From: Peptoniphilus timonensis JC401
Lineage (GTDB): Bacteria > Bacillota > Clostridia > Tissierellales > Peptoniphilaceae
Direction of reading: 5' to 3'
NCBI RefSeq assembly: GCF_000312025.1
Contig: NZ_HE978596.1
Coordinates: 54,384-118,383 of the forward strand
DNA: 64,000 nt
A program made the position numbers and the translations under genes. Below the pieces are notes generated by a model, which was not told the origin of the DNA, did no database searches, and was given only the letters and a program-made list of their open reading frames with translations. Positions 1-9,083 of the stretch are shown here, piece by piece; position 1 is the stretch's first letter, and each line of letters begins with the position of its first letter.

Positions 1-701
1 CCAGATGCAATAACAACATCCCTTTGGTCTTTCTTTTCTTTGATTTCAAAGTGAGCGTGTTTGAAATTCCTTATATCAAAGGAAAGCCCCATTAGATAAA
101 TATAATCTCCTGTTTTTAAAACTGTTTCACCATCTGGTACAATTAATTCCCCTTCTCTTAGGACGCCAACTACTAGAATTGTGGATAGAGAACCAATGTC
201 TTTTATTTTTTGATTCTCAAATTCTTCATCCATATCAATATAGTGACCAGTTACTTCAATTTTTCCCTTGCCAAAATAATCTGCTTCATAATAATCAGAA
301 GATCCAATTAATTTTGTAACAAGTTTTGCAGTTTCTAAACTTAAATTAAAAATATTTACAATATTGGGAAGAGTGTTTTTTATAATTCCTATTTCAGAAA
401 TATTTTCCATTTCATCAAGACGAAGAATTATTTTTACATCTAAACCTTTAAATATAGATGCCATTATAAGATTTGTCTTGTCACTGTCTGTAGCAATAAT
501 GGCATAATCATACTTCTCTAAATCATTATTTAAAATAAAAGTTTCTTCTAAAACATCTGCCTTTATTTTATTTACAGTATTTGTTATATTTTCAAAGTTT
601 TTTTCGTTTCTATCTACTATATCAACTTCATATTTTTCAAGACTTAGGGTGTTGGCAATAGTTGATCCAACTTTTCCTGAACCTATAATTAAAATTTTCA
701 T
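1..701 (-). CDS. Second TrkA-type RCK potassium channel regulator (partial, runs off the window)
   Basis: Reading the minus strand from the ATG at 701 gives an open frame to the window edge, about 233 residues. It begins MKILIIGSGKVG, a Rossmann nucleotide-binding loop (GxGxxG), followed by RCK-type sequence and a TrkA_C-like stretch (VPDGETVLKTGDYIYL). RCK proteins bind NAD(H) or nucleotides and gate TrkH channels on the cytoplasmic side. The start overlaps the stop of trkH by one base (TAATG), which implies translational coupling. This is the third gene of the Trk operon, so TrkH here is bracketed by two different RCK subunits. The C-terminus is not in the window. Confidence 0.85.
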   Translation of the reverse strand, partial: MKILIIGSGKVGSTIANTLSLEKYEVDIVDRNEKNFENITNTVNKIKADVLEETFILNNDLEKYDYAIIATDSDKTNLIMASIFKGLDVKIILRLDEMENISEIGIIKNTLPNIVNIFNLSLETAKLVTKLIGSSDYYEADYFGKGKIEVTGHYIDMDEEFENQKIKDIGSLSTILVVGVLREGELIVPDGETVLKTGDYIYLMGLSFDIRNFKHAHFEIKEKKDQRDVVIAS

Positions 702-2155
702 TATAATTTAATAATTTCCTTTCTGTGTCTTCCCCTTGAGAAAAGTGCCAAAATTGTAAAGAATTCAAGCCTTCCTAAGAGCATAAGTGCACTGAAATAC
801 AATTTATAAAAGTCGCTGTAAAAGTAAAAGTTCTTTGTGGGACCAATATCTCCAAATCCTGGACCAACATTGGATAAGGTTGTTGCCACTGAAGAAAATC
901 CTGTAATTACGTCTACTCCAGATAAAGTTACAATAGCTGTAGAAAATAAAGCAATTACAAAATAAGTTCCAAGATAAGCATTTATTCCAAGGACAACTTC
1001 ATCAGATAGTGACTTGCCATCTGCTAGTACTGGCAAAACTGCCTTTGGGTGAGTTGCTCTTTTCATTTCTCTTTTAATTAATTTTAGCAAAATAGAAATT
1101 CTTGTTATTTTTATTCCACCGCCAGTTGATCCTGCACAACCACCAAATAACATAAGTATTAGCAAGATGAACTTTGAAAAACTTGGCCACAATTCATAGT
1201 CTGCATTGGCAAAACCAGATGTTGATGAAATTGAAGTTACTTGAAAGGCTGAATCTCTAAAAGCCATCAAAGTTGAAGTATAACCATTTAAAAGTAAGTT
1301 TATTGTTATTAAGACAATTGATCCAAAAATTATACAAATCCAAAGCTTCAACTCATCGTTTTGACGAACTTCCTTAAATTTCTTTTTAGAAATTAGAGCA
1401 TAAATTACAAAATTTGTCGAACTTAAAAACATAAAAATTGAAAGAATAAAGTGAACTGCATTTCCTTCATAGGACATAAAGGAATCATTGTAAGATGAAA
1501 ATCCACCTGTTCCAAGAACACCAAAAGCGTGAACTAATGAGTCAAATATAGACATTCCAGCAATTTTTAAGGCTACAAATAGGGCTAAGGTTAAAATAAT
1601 ATAAATTATGTAGAGCCTTTTAGATGATTGAGAAATTCTTGACTCTATTTTTCCTGCCACAGGCCCTGGTGATTCTGCCTTAAAAATTTGAAAAGCACCA
1701 ACTCCAAGTTTTGGCAAAAGTCCTACTGTAAAAACCAAAATCCCCATACCGCCAATCCAGTGAGTTATGGATCTCCAAAGTACGACAGATCTTGGAAAAG
1801 ATTCTATGCCAGATATAACTGTAGCTCCTGTTGTAGTAAAACCAGAAACTATTTCAAAAAAAGAATCTACATAAGTCATATCAGCAGAAACAAAAAGTGG
1901 AATTGCTCCAATAATTGACACCAATATCCACGATGCTGTTACTGTCAAAATTCCATCTCTTGGCGAAAGAGATCTCTTTTTTATTTTCAAATTAATTAAA
2001 ATTAATCCCAAAAAAACTGCTATAGCCATTGGGATTAAAAAACCTTGTGAGGACCCATCCTTTTCTACTAGGCTTAGACCTAGAGATGGGGTCATAAAGG
2101 CCGTTTCTATTAACAAAATATATCCAAGTATTTTCGCAATCAGCTTATAATTCAT
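701..2155 (-). CDS. trkH: TrkH family potassium uptake channel subunit
   Basis: 484 residues, the usual length for TrkH/KtrB-type cation channels. The four pore-loop filters are visible: GFTTTGATV near residue 105, LGTGGFSS near 217, SSTSGFAN near 310 and NVGPGFGDIG near 428. The signature CAGSTGGGIK lies near residue 340. Multiple hydrophobic segments fit an integral membrane protein that imports K+ when opened by an RCK (TrkA) ring. The start overlaps the end of the upstream trkA by 11 bases and the stop overlaps the next RCK gene, so the three form one operon. Confidence 0.93.
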   Translation of the reverse strand: MNYKLIAKILGYILLIETAFMTPSLGLSLVEKDGSSQGFLIPMAIAVFLGLILINLKIKKRSLSPRDGILTVTASWILVSIIGAIPLFVSADMTYVDSFFEIVSGFTTTGATVISGIESFPRSVVLWRSITHWIGGMGILVFTVGLLPKLGVGAFQIFKAESPGPVAGKIESRISQSSKRLYIIYIILTLALFVALKIAGMSIFDSLVHAFGVLGTGGFSSYNDSFMSYEGNAVHFILSIFMFLSSTNFVIYALISKKKFKEVRQNDELKLWICIIFGSIVLITINLLLNGYTSTLMAFRDSAFQVTSISSTSGFANADYELWPSFSKFILLILMLFGGCAGSTGGGIKITRISILLKLIKREMKRATHPKAVLPVLADGKSLSDEVVLGINAYLGTYFVIALFSTAIVTLSGVDVITGFSSVATTLSNVGPGFGDIGPTKNFYFYSDFYKLYFSALMLLGRLEFFTILALFSRGRHRKEIIKL

Positions 2156-3545
2156 CTTTCTTTCCTCGATTCTTAATTGACTTTATTGCGTCCTTTAACT
2201 TTCCTTCAGATGAAAAAATCTTTTGAACTCTTGGAGCTACTTGGTGCATAGAGAATAAAATAATTCTATCTCCTGATTCAAGAACTGACTTACCATTTGG
2301 AACTAGCATCTTGTTATCCCTTATTATTGCAATAATTAATATTCCGTCTGGAAGATTTAATTTTTCAAGAGCCTTTCCACAGACAAGTTGTTTTTCTTTT
2401 ATCATAAGTTCCACACACTCAACTTGACCATTTAAAAGTAGGTGTAGGGCAAGGGAACTCTTTCCCCTAATTTCTTTTAGCATCTCTGCAGCAGTTATAT
2501 AAGACGTGTTAAAAACTGCATCAATGTCAAGTTTATCTAAGACCTTGTCATAATTTGTCCTAGAAATTTTGGCAACTGACTTATAAATTCCACTTTGCTT
2601 TGCCACAAGACTCATAAGTAAATTTGCTTCATCAATTCCAGTTGCTGCAACAAAGGAATCATAAGTGTGGACCATTTCTTCTTCGAGAATTGCTATGTCA
2701 GTTCCATCACCATTTATAATATTGGCATCTGGAACCATTTCCTTTAACTCAAGACATCTTTCCTTGTTTATTTCTACAATAGTTACATCTATATTTTCTT
2801 TTAAAAGTAACATTGCAAGGTAAAGTCCAGTCTTTCCTCCACCAAGGATCATTGTACTCCTAAGAGACCTAGTCCTATTTACACCTGTGTGATCCTTGTC
2901 AAAAAGCTCTATTTTTTCAGACTTTCCTGCAAGAATTATAACATCATTTTCTTCTAGAACAGTACGACCATTTGGGATAATTGCTTCTCCATTTCTAGAA
3001 ATTGCTGCAATTAATAAATCATTTATATTTTGAATATCCATAATCTTTCTATCTATAAAGTTTGGATCATTTCCAATGTTAAATTCAACAAGAGAAACTT
3101 TTCCACCAGCAAATTCATCAGAATAAAGTTGGTATCTCTTCATCAAATACTTAACTATAGACCTTGCTGTTGCATTGTCAGGATTTATTATCTTGTCAAT
3201 TTCTAGTTCCTCTGATATAAAATCAAGATGCTTTCTATATTCAGGATCTCTTACTCTTGCAATTGCATATTTCGCACCAAGTTTTTTGGAAATTGTGCAA
3301 AGTATTACATTGGCTTCGTCATTTGTAGTTGTTGCAACAACATAATCAAATAGAGAAATATCAAGTTCTTCTAAAACGCCAAAATCCAAAGCATTTGCAC
3401 AAATACTAAAAACGTCAAGTGAATTTGATATATTTTCAATAACATCTTCGTTGTTGTCCACTACAGTTACTTCATAATCTTCATCTAGTAGTGAAGCTGC
3501 AAGTCTATAGCCTAATTTTCCGGCGCCTACAACTAAAGCCTTCAT
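2145..3545 (-). CDS. trkA: Trk system potassium transporter TrkA (two RCK domains)
   Basis: 466 residues with two tandem RCK_N/TrkA_C units. The first Rossmann loop is GAGKLG at residues 7-12 and the second is GGGKTG near residue 236. TrkA_C-like segments lie around residues 140-220 and 375-455. This is the double-length TrkA known as the cytosolic nucleotide-binding gating subunit of TrkH. It has a good ribosome binding site (AGGAGG just before the ATG). It is first in the operon, followed by trkH with an 11-base overlap and a second, single-RCK protein. Confidence 0.92.
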   Translation of the reverse strand: MKALVVGAGKLGYRLAASLLDEDYEVTVVDNNEDVIENISNSLDVFSICANALDFGVLEELDISLFDYVVATTTNDEANVILCTISKKLGAKYAIARVRDPEYRKHLDFISEELEIDKIINPDNATARSIVKYLMKRYQLYSDEFAGGKVSLVEFNIGNDPNFIDRKIMDIQNINDLLIAAISRNGEAIIPNGRTVLEENDVIILAGKSEKIELFDKDHTGVNRTRSLRSTMILGGGKTGLYLAMLLLKENIDVTIVEINKERCLELKEMVPDANIINGDGTDIAILEEEMVHTYDSFVAATGIDEANLLMSLVAKQSGIYKSVAKISRTNYDKVLDKLDIDAVFNTSYITAAEMLKEIRGKSSLALHLLLNGQVECVELMIKEKQLVCGKALEKLNLPDGILIIAIIRDNKMLVPNGKSVLESGDRIILFSMHQVAPRVQKIFSSEGKLKDAIKSIKNRGKKDEL

Positions 3546-3554
3546 ATATTCCTC

Positions 3555-4703
3555 CTAAAAAATCGCATCAAGTTTTACCACAAATTCATAATCGGGATAG
3601 ATGGATTTCAATTTATCTCTTATCTCTCTTTTCAGATTTTCTTTTTCATGTACTGTCTTTACAGAATCAGCATTATAGTCAATATCTATATAAATTTTAT
3701 TATCTTCCAGAACTATATCGTGAAAAGAATAAATATTAAGTGATTCTCTTATTATTTTTTTTAGTGCCAAAGATACAGAATTAACTATTTCATTGCTGCT
3801 TCCCTTTGGATCGGCGTGAATAATTAATTTTATACCAAGTAAATCAGATATCTCTCTTTCGACTTTATCTACAATATTATGAGCTTCTTCTAAGGTCAAA
3901 TTATAATCTAGAGCAGCATCAATAATTACAATCATATTGTCTGGACCAAAATCTGTCACCATCATGTTGTGAACATTGGAGATACCGTCATAATTTGAAA
4001 CTTTTGACTTTATCTCGTGTTTTGTTTCATCACTAAGACCTCGACCCAATATAATTGAAATTGTTTCATATATTAATGAAATGGCAGTATATAAGATAAA
4101 CAAGGCAACTAAAAGTCCCACATATCCATCTAGGAGCTTTCCTGTGAATTTTTCTATTATTATAGAAATAATTACAACTGAAGTTATGAGAGTGTCACTT
4201 AATGAGTCCTTTTCTTGTGCCTTTAAAGTCACAGAATCAATTTTTCTTCCCACATTTGAATATAAGGAAGCCTGCCAAAATTTTATTATTATAGTTAAAA
4301 TTAAAATCACAATAGTGGATTTTGGATAAGATATTTCCACTGGATGTATTATTTTTTCAACTGATGTTTTCAAAAATTGAAAACCAACGGAAAGTACGAT
4401 ACCAGAAACTACAAGAGAAATCAAATATTCGAGTCTGCCGTGTCCATAGGGATGATCCTTATCTCTTGGTTTCGCAGCAAGTCTTATACCTATAATAGAA
4501 ATAATAGAGCTAATGCAATCAGTTATATTATTTACTGCATCAGATAAAATTGAAATTGACCCAGTAAAAATATACAAGATAACTTTTAAGACAGCTACAA
4601 GTATATTTGATAGAAGTCCGAGAAATGAAGTTTCTTTCGAGATTTTTGCCCTGTCATAGCCATAGGCACTCTTTCCCCTTTTTAAAATAAGTTTTGCGAG
4701 CAT
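3555..4703 (-). CDS. Cation diffusion facilitator family transporter
   Basis: 382 residues. The N-terminal half has about six hydrophobic segments and the CDF hallmarks SDAVNNITD near residue 55 and DHPYGHGRLEY near residue 83. The C-terminal part is a cytoplasmic ferredoxin-like domain (EAHNIVDKVE, IIHADPKG) with about 80 further residues, longer than the minimal CDF. The family exports divalent metals such as Zn2+, Mn2+, Fe2+ or Co2+ by proton antiport; the metal cannot be read from the sequence. It ends 10 bases before trkA on the same strand and may be cotranscribed with it. The start has a GGAGG six bases upstream. Confidence 0.9.
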   Translation of the reverse strand: MLAKLILKRGKSAYGYDRAKISKETSFLGLLSNILVAVLKVILYIFTGSISILSDAVNNITDCISSIISIIGIRLAAKPRDKDHPYGHGRLEYLISLVVSGIVLSVGFQFLKTSVEKIIHPVEISYPKSTIVILILTIIIKFWQASLYSNVGRKIDSVTLKAQEKDSLSDTLITSVVIISIIIEKFTGKLLDGYVGLLVALFILYTAISLIYETISIILGRGLSDETKHEIKSKVSNYDGISNVHNMMVTDFGPDNMIVIIDAALDYNLTLEEAHNIVDKVEREISDLLGIKLIIHADPKGSSNEIVNSVSLALKKIIRESLNIYSFHDIVLEDNKIYIDIDYNADSVKTVHEKENLKREIRDKLKSIYPDYEFVVKLDAIF

Positions 4704-4856
4704 TTATCCTCCAAAAAATTTAATTATAAATAAAAATAGGCTAAAAGCCCACTTTAAACAGATTTCCTCAGTTACAATCATTATAACACTAGTATATTAG
4801 TAATAAAAGGAAAAGAAAAAAAGTAAAATCCCCTGACTAATTTTATAATTTATAGA

Positions 4857-4890
4857 TAAAAAAATGCACCAGACTTTCTGGCACATTTTC
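4857..4890 (-). terminator. Rho-independent terminator after the DJ-1/PfpI gene
   Basis: On the minus strand an 11-base arm ending CCAGA pairs with TCTGG across a 3-base loop, with two G-U type mismatches, and is followed by a T run. It lies directly downstream of the PfpI stop. Confidence 0.75.
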
Positions 4891-4910
4891 TAGCTTATAT
4901 TTAAATTAAT

Positions 4911-5477
4911 TTAAATAAATTTTTTAAGTTCTGGAAGAAGTAAAGCTTCTGCAACTTCTTCTGCCTTTTCCTTGGATCCTAATACTTCAACTAACTTTAC
5001 GCCAAGAAGAATGGCAAGAGCTGGACCCATAGAAGTTATAATATTATTATCTTCAACAATTGCTTCATCCACAATAATTTCTGCCTTGAGCCTATTTTCC
5101 ACTCCAGGATAGCAAGTGAACTTTTTATCCTTTAATAAACCCGCAACATCAAGAACTTGCGGACCAGCACAAATTGCAATTACATTTTTCTCTTCATCGT
5201 TAAAGACATTGGCACATTCTAGAACTCTTTTGTCATTCATTAGATTTGTAGCACCAGGTTGACCTCCTGGTATGTACATGGCTCTATAATCTTCAATATT
5301 AATTTCATCAAAAATCTTATCAGCAAATACCTTTATATCGTGAGCGCCTTTTACTTCTGGTCTATCCTTAATTGATACTGTATCTACTTTTAAATCTGCT
5401 CTTCTCAAAACATCAACAATTGTTAGAGCTTCAATTTCTTCAAAACCCTCTGCCAAAAATACCAATAAATCTTTCAT
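4911..5477 (-). CDS. DJ-1/PfpI family protein
   Basis: 188 residues, normal for the YajL/DJ-1 branch. The N-terminal MKDLLVFLAEGFEEIEALT and the cysteine nucleophile elbow AICAGPQVL near residue 100 are both clear. Family members act as cysteine-dependent glyoxalase/deglycase-like or chaperone proteins in the cytoplasm; the actual substrate is unknown. It follows proC by 9 bases and is followed by a terminator, so proC and this gene look like a two-gene operon. Confidence 0.88.
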   Translation of the reverse strand: MKDLLVFLAEGFEEIEALTIVDVLRRADLKVDTVSIKDRPEVKGAHDIKVFADKIFDEINIEDYRAMYIPGGQPGATNLMNDKRVLECANVFNDEEKNVIAICAGPQVLDVAGLLKDKKFTCYPGVENRLKAEIIVDEAIVEDNNIITSMGPALAILLGVKLVEVLGSKEKAEEVAEALLLPELKKFI

Positions 5478-5486
5478 AACGACCTC

Positions 5487-6251
5487 CTATTTGTTCATTA
5501 TAGAATCCACTGCATTTATAATTGCAGACCTAAAACCATCCTTTTCTAAAGATTTTACTCCCCTAATAGTTGTTCCTGCTGGTGTTGTAACCTGATCCTT
5601 TAATTCTCCTGGGTGAAGTCCAGATTCTCTTACCATCTTTGCAGAACCTGCCACTGCTTGTGAAATAACTCTATAAGCCATATCCCTTTGCATACCATAA
5701 GAAACCGCTGCATCAGCTGCTGCTTCAATATACATGTAAACATAAGCTGGCATACAACCAGAAACTGCTTCATAAATTTTAATATTTTTTTCCTCAACAA
5801 TTTCAGTTTGACCAAAGTTAGATAAAATATCTCTTATTTCTTTTACTTCTTCCTCTGAAATATTTTTTCCAGGACAAATTCCTGTCATTGAAGATAAAAT
5901 CTTTGCAGGTGTATTTGGAAGAGCCATCATAAGTTTTTTTCCAGGCAAAATTTCTTCAAGCTTTTTAAGATCAAAGGCTGAAGTTACTGAAATAATAATT
6001 TGATTTTCTACATCTTCCTTTATTTTTTCTAGAACTTCAGCATAAACAAAGGGTTTAATTGTAAAAATAATTGCATCAGAATTTTTTACAACATCATTTT
6101 CTGATTCCACAATATTTGCCTTTTCAAAATCTTTAAAAGCTTCTCTCTTTTTCTTATCCATGTCAAAAAGATAAGTTTCTATATCATTATTTAAAAGACC
6201 GTGTGCCATGGCAGCGCCCATGTTGCCAAGGCCTATAATTCCCATCTTCAT
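5487..6251 (-). CDS. proC: Pyrroline-5-carboxylate reductase
   Basis: 254 residues. The N-terminal MGIIGLGNMGAAMAHGLL is the NAD(P)-binding fold, and the C-terminal helical domain carries the family signature SPAGTT-like segment (QVTTPAGTTIRGV near residue 225). It catalyses the last step of proline synthesis, reducing pyrroline-5-carboxylate with NAD(P)H. The start chosen has AAGGAG seven bases upstream. It is divergent from the chromate transporter pair. Confidence 0.92.
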   Translation of the reverse strand: MKMGIIGLGNMGAAMAHGLLNNDIETYLFDMDKKKREAFKDFEKANIVESENDVVKNSDAIIFTIKPFVYAEVLEKIKEDVENQIIISVTSAFDLKKLEEILPGKKLMMALPNTPAKILSSMTGICPGKNISEEEVKEIRDILSNFGQTEIVEEKNIKIYEAVSGCMPAYVYMYIEAAADAAVSYGMQRDMAYRVISQAVAGSAKMVRESGLHPGELKDQVTTPAGTTIRGVKSLEKDGFRSAIINAVDSIMNK

Positions 6252-6329
6252 CTCATCACTCCTTAATTAGATTATACACGAAATTATTTAAATTTTCATT
6301 TTTATGCTATAATTTAAGGCGGTGATTTC

Positions 6330-6890
6330 ATGAAAAAATTTTCTCTTTTTAAGTTATTTTTAACATTTTTTAAAATAAATGCCATAACCTTTGGAGGAGG
6401 ATATACAATTGTGCCCGTTATAAAAGATATTTTCGTCTCTGATTTAAAACTTATTGACGAAGATAAAATGATGGATATAGTCGCCATTTCCCAAGGTGGA
6501 CCTGGTGCTATGGCAATTTCCTGCTCTGTCTTAACAGGTTATTACTTAAAAGGACCTATTGGAGCAATAACTTGTCTTATTGCATCCTCCCTTCCTTGTT
6601 TAATAATTTTGTCCATAATTTCAAACTTCTACCAAGAATTTAAATCGAACTTTTTTATAAATGCAGCTTTAGAAGGCATAAGCGGAATAATTTCTGCAGT
6701 CCTATTTATAACTGTTCTTCGCATGGGAATTTCATCTTACAAGAAAAATCCACGCTTTAGCCTTGTTATGATAATTCTTGTATTCTTAGTTGCCTTTTTC
6801 ACAGAAATAAACACAGGACTAATAATTCTATTCTGTGCACTTGCAGGAATATCTTATTTTAGCGTTATGGAGAGATACAAAAATGCTTAA
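6330..6890 (+). CDS. chrA1: Chromate transporter, first half-subunit
   Basis: 186 residues, the size of the short-chain (half) CHR proteins. It opens with LFKLFLTFFKINAITFGGGYTIVP and carries SQGGPGAMAIS near residue 55, the conserved PGP-like motif. Several membrane segments follow. CHR proteins export chromate (or take up sulfate-like anions); short forms work as pairs. The start has GGCGGTGA upstream, and an extended -10 (TGCTATAAT, 6305-6313) lies shortly before. It overlaps the second half-gene by 8 bases. Confidence 0.88.
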   Translation: MKKFSLFKLFLTFFKINAITFGGGYTIVPVIKDIFVSDLKLIDEDKMMDIVAISQGGPGAMAISCSVLTGYYLKGPIGAITCLIASSLPCLIILSIISNFYQEFKSNFFINAALEGISGIISAVLFITVLRMGISSYKKNPRFSLVMIILVFLVAFFTEINTGLIILFCALAGISYFSVMERYKNA

Positions 6891-7440
6891 TTTATTTTTA
6901 ATTTTCTTTAAAATTGGATGCTTTGCCTTTGGCGGCGGTTACGCAGTAATACCACTAATTTCAAAATACGTTGTAGAAGAAAATGCTTGGATTTCAACAA
7001 GAGAATTTATAGACTTAATCTCAATATCACAAATGACACCAGGACCAATAGCTATAAATTCAGCAACCTTTGTTGGTCAAAATGTAAATGGAATAATAGG
7101 ATCAATCATTGCAACAACTGGACTTGTCCTTCCTCAATTTATTTTGATGATGATACTGGGATATTTCCTCTTTAGCAAGGGCAAAAAATTTAAAATCATG
7201 GACTACTCCCTACTTGGCATAAAAGCAGGAGTTGTATCATTAATATTTATAACAACCCTAAAACTATTTCAGTCATCAGTCTTCCCCGAAGGACTAAAGC
7301 TGTCAGGAATTAGCCTTGCAGCACTTATATCCTTTGTAGTTGGCTTCATCCTCTACCTAAAAAAAGTAGACCTATTTAAACTAATAGGTCTTGGAGCAGT
7401 AATTGGAATTGGAATTAAATATGCTTTAACACTAATGTAA
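6883..7440 (+). CDS. chrA2: Chromate transporter, second half-subunit
   Basis: 185 residues from the ATG at 6883, which overlaps the stop of the first half-subunit by 8 bases. A longer frame beginning at 6835 reads into that gene and lacks homology, so I prefer the inner start (MLNLFLIFFKIGCFAFGGGYAVIP). The motif SQMTPGPIAIN near residue 50 matches the CHR domain. It is the partner of the preceding gene in a split chromate transporter. Confidence 0.88.
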   Translation: MLNLFLIFFKIGCFAFGGGYAVIPLISKYVVEENAWISTREFIDLISISQMTPGPIAINSATFVGQNVNGIIGSIIATTGLVLPQFILMMILGYFLFSKGKKFKIMDYSLLGIKAGVVSLIFITTLKLFQSSVFPEGLKLSGISLAALISFVVGFILYLKKVDLFKLIGLGAVIGIGIKYALTLM

Positions 7441-7444
7441 AACA

Positions 7445-7479
7445 AAACTCCTTAGAATAAAATCTAGGGAGTTTTTTCT
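7445..7479 (+). terminator. Terminator after the chromate transporter genes
   Basis: ACTCCTTAGA pairs with TCTAGGGAGT across a six-base loop and is followed by TTTTTT. Confidence 0.85.
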
Positions 7480-7499
7480 TAGAAACTTTTAACTTTACT

Positions 7500-7540
7500 A
7501 TTTAAAATAAACAATCGTCAATTAATTTTTTATTCTTTAA
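7500..7540. repeat. Left copy of a 41-bp direct repeat (duplicated gene end)
   Basis: This stretch equals 9043-9083 with one mismatch (7508 T versus 9051 C). Read on the minus strand it encodes the last residues of the ADP-ribosylglycohydrolase (KNKKLIDDCLF and stop), and the one difference is a silent third-position change. The similarity continues weakly outwards (TTAACTTT on the left). It bounds the decayed island between the copies. Confidence 0.85.
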
Positions 7541-7605
7541 AAAATGAGTTGGTTCAAATTTGATTAACCATTATAAATTAAGTAAAATAATTTGAAGGAG
7601 GATAT

Positions 7606-7752
7606 ATTAAGCAGACAAAAGATTTAGTTTTTAATCTAATACATAAAATTAAAACTTAAAATGATAAAAAAATTATTTGAATTTTATCAATTATTATTAT
7701 AATATTTGAGTCTGCATCAATATGTACGAAATATGTCACTAAAAAGGAATAA
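7606..7752 (+). pseudogene. Relic of a small membrane protein gene
   Basis: A GGAGG at 7598-7602 is followed, at the right distance, by an ATT codon rather than a normal start. The frame then runs about 48 codons to a TAA at 7750, interrupted by two in-frame stops (TAA 7657, TGA 7678). The C-terminal part is hydrophobic (ILSIIIIIFESASI). Its end overlaps the start of the following S41-like relic. I do not recognise a family; gene status is inferred from the ribosome binding site, the frame and the overlap. Confidence 0.35.
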
Positions 7753-8945
7753 AACACTTATAATATTATTTTTATTACTTTTAATTTTTTACTTTTTCAT
7801 TTCAGCAACAAAAGAACAATTTCAAGAGATAAAGCTTTATCTGATTTTAATTTTTTGGTGAGTTCCATTGAAGAGAATTTCCCAGGAACTTATCATATTG
7901 ATGCTAATAAAAAGAAAAACTTAAAAAGTCTTACAATGAAACTGTTGAATCAATTTCAAATAAAAAAGATTTGGATTTATACCATTTTTACAACCTTATA
8001 GATAATTATTTGAAAAATTACAGCTCTACTAATGGACCTTTGGGTCATTTATATTTACTAAGAGCTGAAGATCTTAATTATTTAAAAAGTGTGGAAAATT
8101 TTATTCCAAAATTTTCTATAAATAATTCTTTGAATCAAGATTCTTACAATACCTATAAGTACATATCCAAAAAAGATAAATTTTCTAAAATTAATTTTTT
8201 TACAAATTCAAAAAATCATGACAAAAACCTTGAGTTTCAAGAAGATGATAATTTTATATTAATAAGTATAAAATCCTTTGATCACAGATTAAAAAATAAA
8301 GATTTAAAAATTATGCAGAATTTAATAAACGAAGATAATTGTCAAAAAAGTGTAATAATAGATCTCTCCAATTGCATTGGGGGAAGCGATTATTATTGGA
8401 TTGATAATTTTATTAAAACAAATATGTATCCTAAAAATAGATTGTACTCTAAAAAAGATAAAGCTTTGTTTCTTGATGGTAAACTCGTCAAAGCTTATTT
8501 AGATTTTTTTGAAAAATCACCCGACTATATTGTTAAAAATATTAACTCTAGCAATTTAAAAATTAACAATAATTTTAAATATTTGGTTGAAATGTCTAAA
8601 GCTGATTGTGTTTTGAACACAACGTATACCGATAAATTATTTAAAGGGGAAATTTATGTATTTTATGGAAAAAATACATCTTCCTCAGCAGAAGGCTTTT
8701 TAGAGTTTTTAAAATTCAATAAACTAGCAACATTGTGTGGCAATAATTCTAAAGGTAATAATCCATTTGTTCAACCATTATTTTTGAATCTACCAAATTC
8801 AAATTTCATTGTTAGATTTCAAGTCGATTATAGAATTGATGAAAATAATAAAGCTATCTGGGAAAAAGGTATAAATCCCGATTTATATTTCAACAATATT
8901 TCTGAATTAGAAAAATACATAAATAAAAAAGAGAATAAGTTTTAA
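7733..8945 (+). pseudogene. S41-family peptidase-like gene, broken by frameshifts
   Basis: The frame from the ATG at 7733 gives a signal or anchor segment (LIILFLLLLIFYFFISA). It then shifts near 7805-7830 to a frame reading ALSDFNFLVSSIEENFPG, and again near 7905-7925 to a frame open to 8945. The last part contains DLSNCIGGSDYYW (the S41 glycine-pair region) and KNTSSSAEGFLEFLK, the region of the catalytic serine in tail-specific-protease-like hydrolases. The restored product would be a membrane-anchored extracytoplasmic peptidase of about 400 residues. Two separate shifts plus the decayed gene in front suggest true decay rather than a single sequencing error. No partner genes remain. Confidence 0.7.
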
Positions 8946-8985
8946 TTTCCCAGATTATAAAAATAAAATATTTTATAAACCTTAA

Positions 8986-9022
8986 TTGCTGCTAATAACA
9001 ATTAATAATTTATTAGCAGCAA
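8986..9022. terminator. Terminator hairpin after the S41-like relic
   Basis: A perfect 13-bp stem (TTGCTGCTAATAA with TTATTAGCAGCAA) has an 11-base loop and A/T-rich flanks on both sides. It could serve either strand, facing the ADP-ribosylglycohydrolase gene. Confidence 0.8.
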
Positions 9023-9042
9023 AATTTTTAGATTAACTTTTT

Positions 9043-9083
9043 ATTTAAAACAAACAATCGTCAATTAATTTTTTATTCTTTAA
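9043..9083. repeat. Right copy of the 41-bp direct repeat
   Basis: Identical to 7500-7540 apart from one base. Here the sequence is the genuine 3' end of the ADP-ribosylglycohydrolase gene, including its stop codon. Confidence 0.85.

Noticed and set aside
6835..6882. Upstream start for the second chromate transporter subunit
   Set aside because: The extra 16 residues are a frame-shifted reading of the first subunit and do not resemble the family N-terminus.
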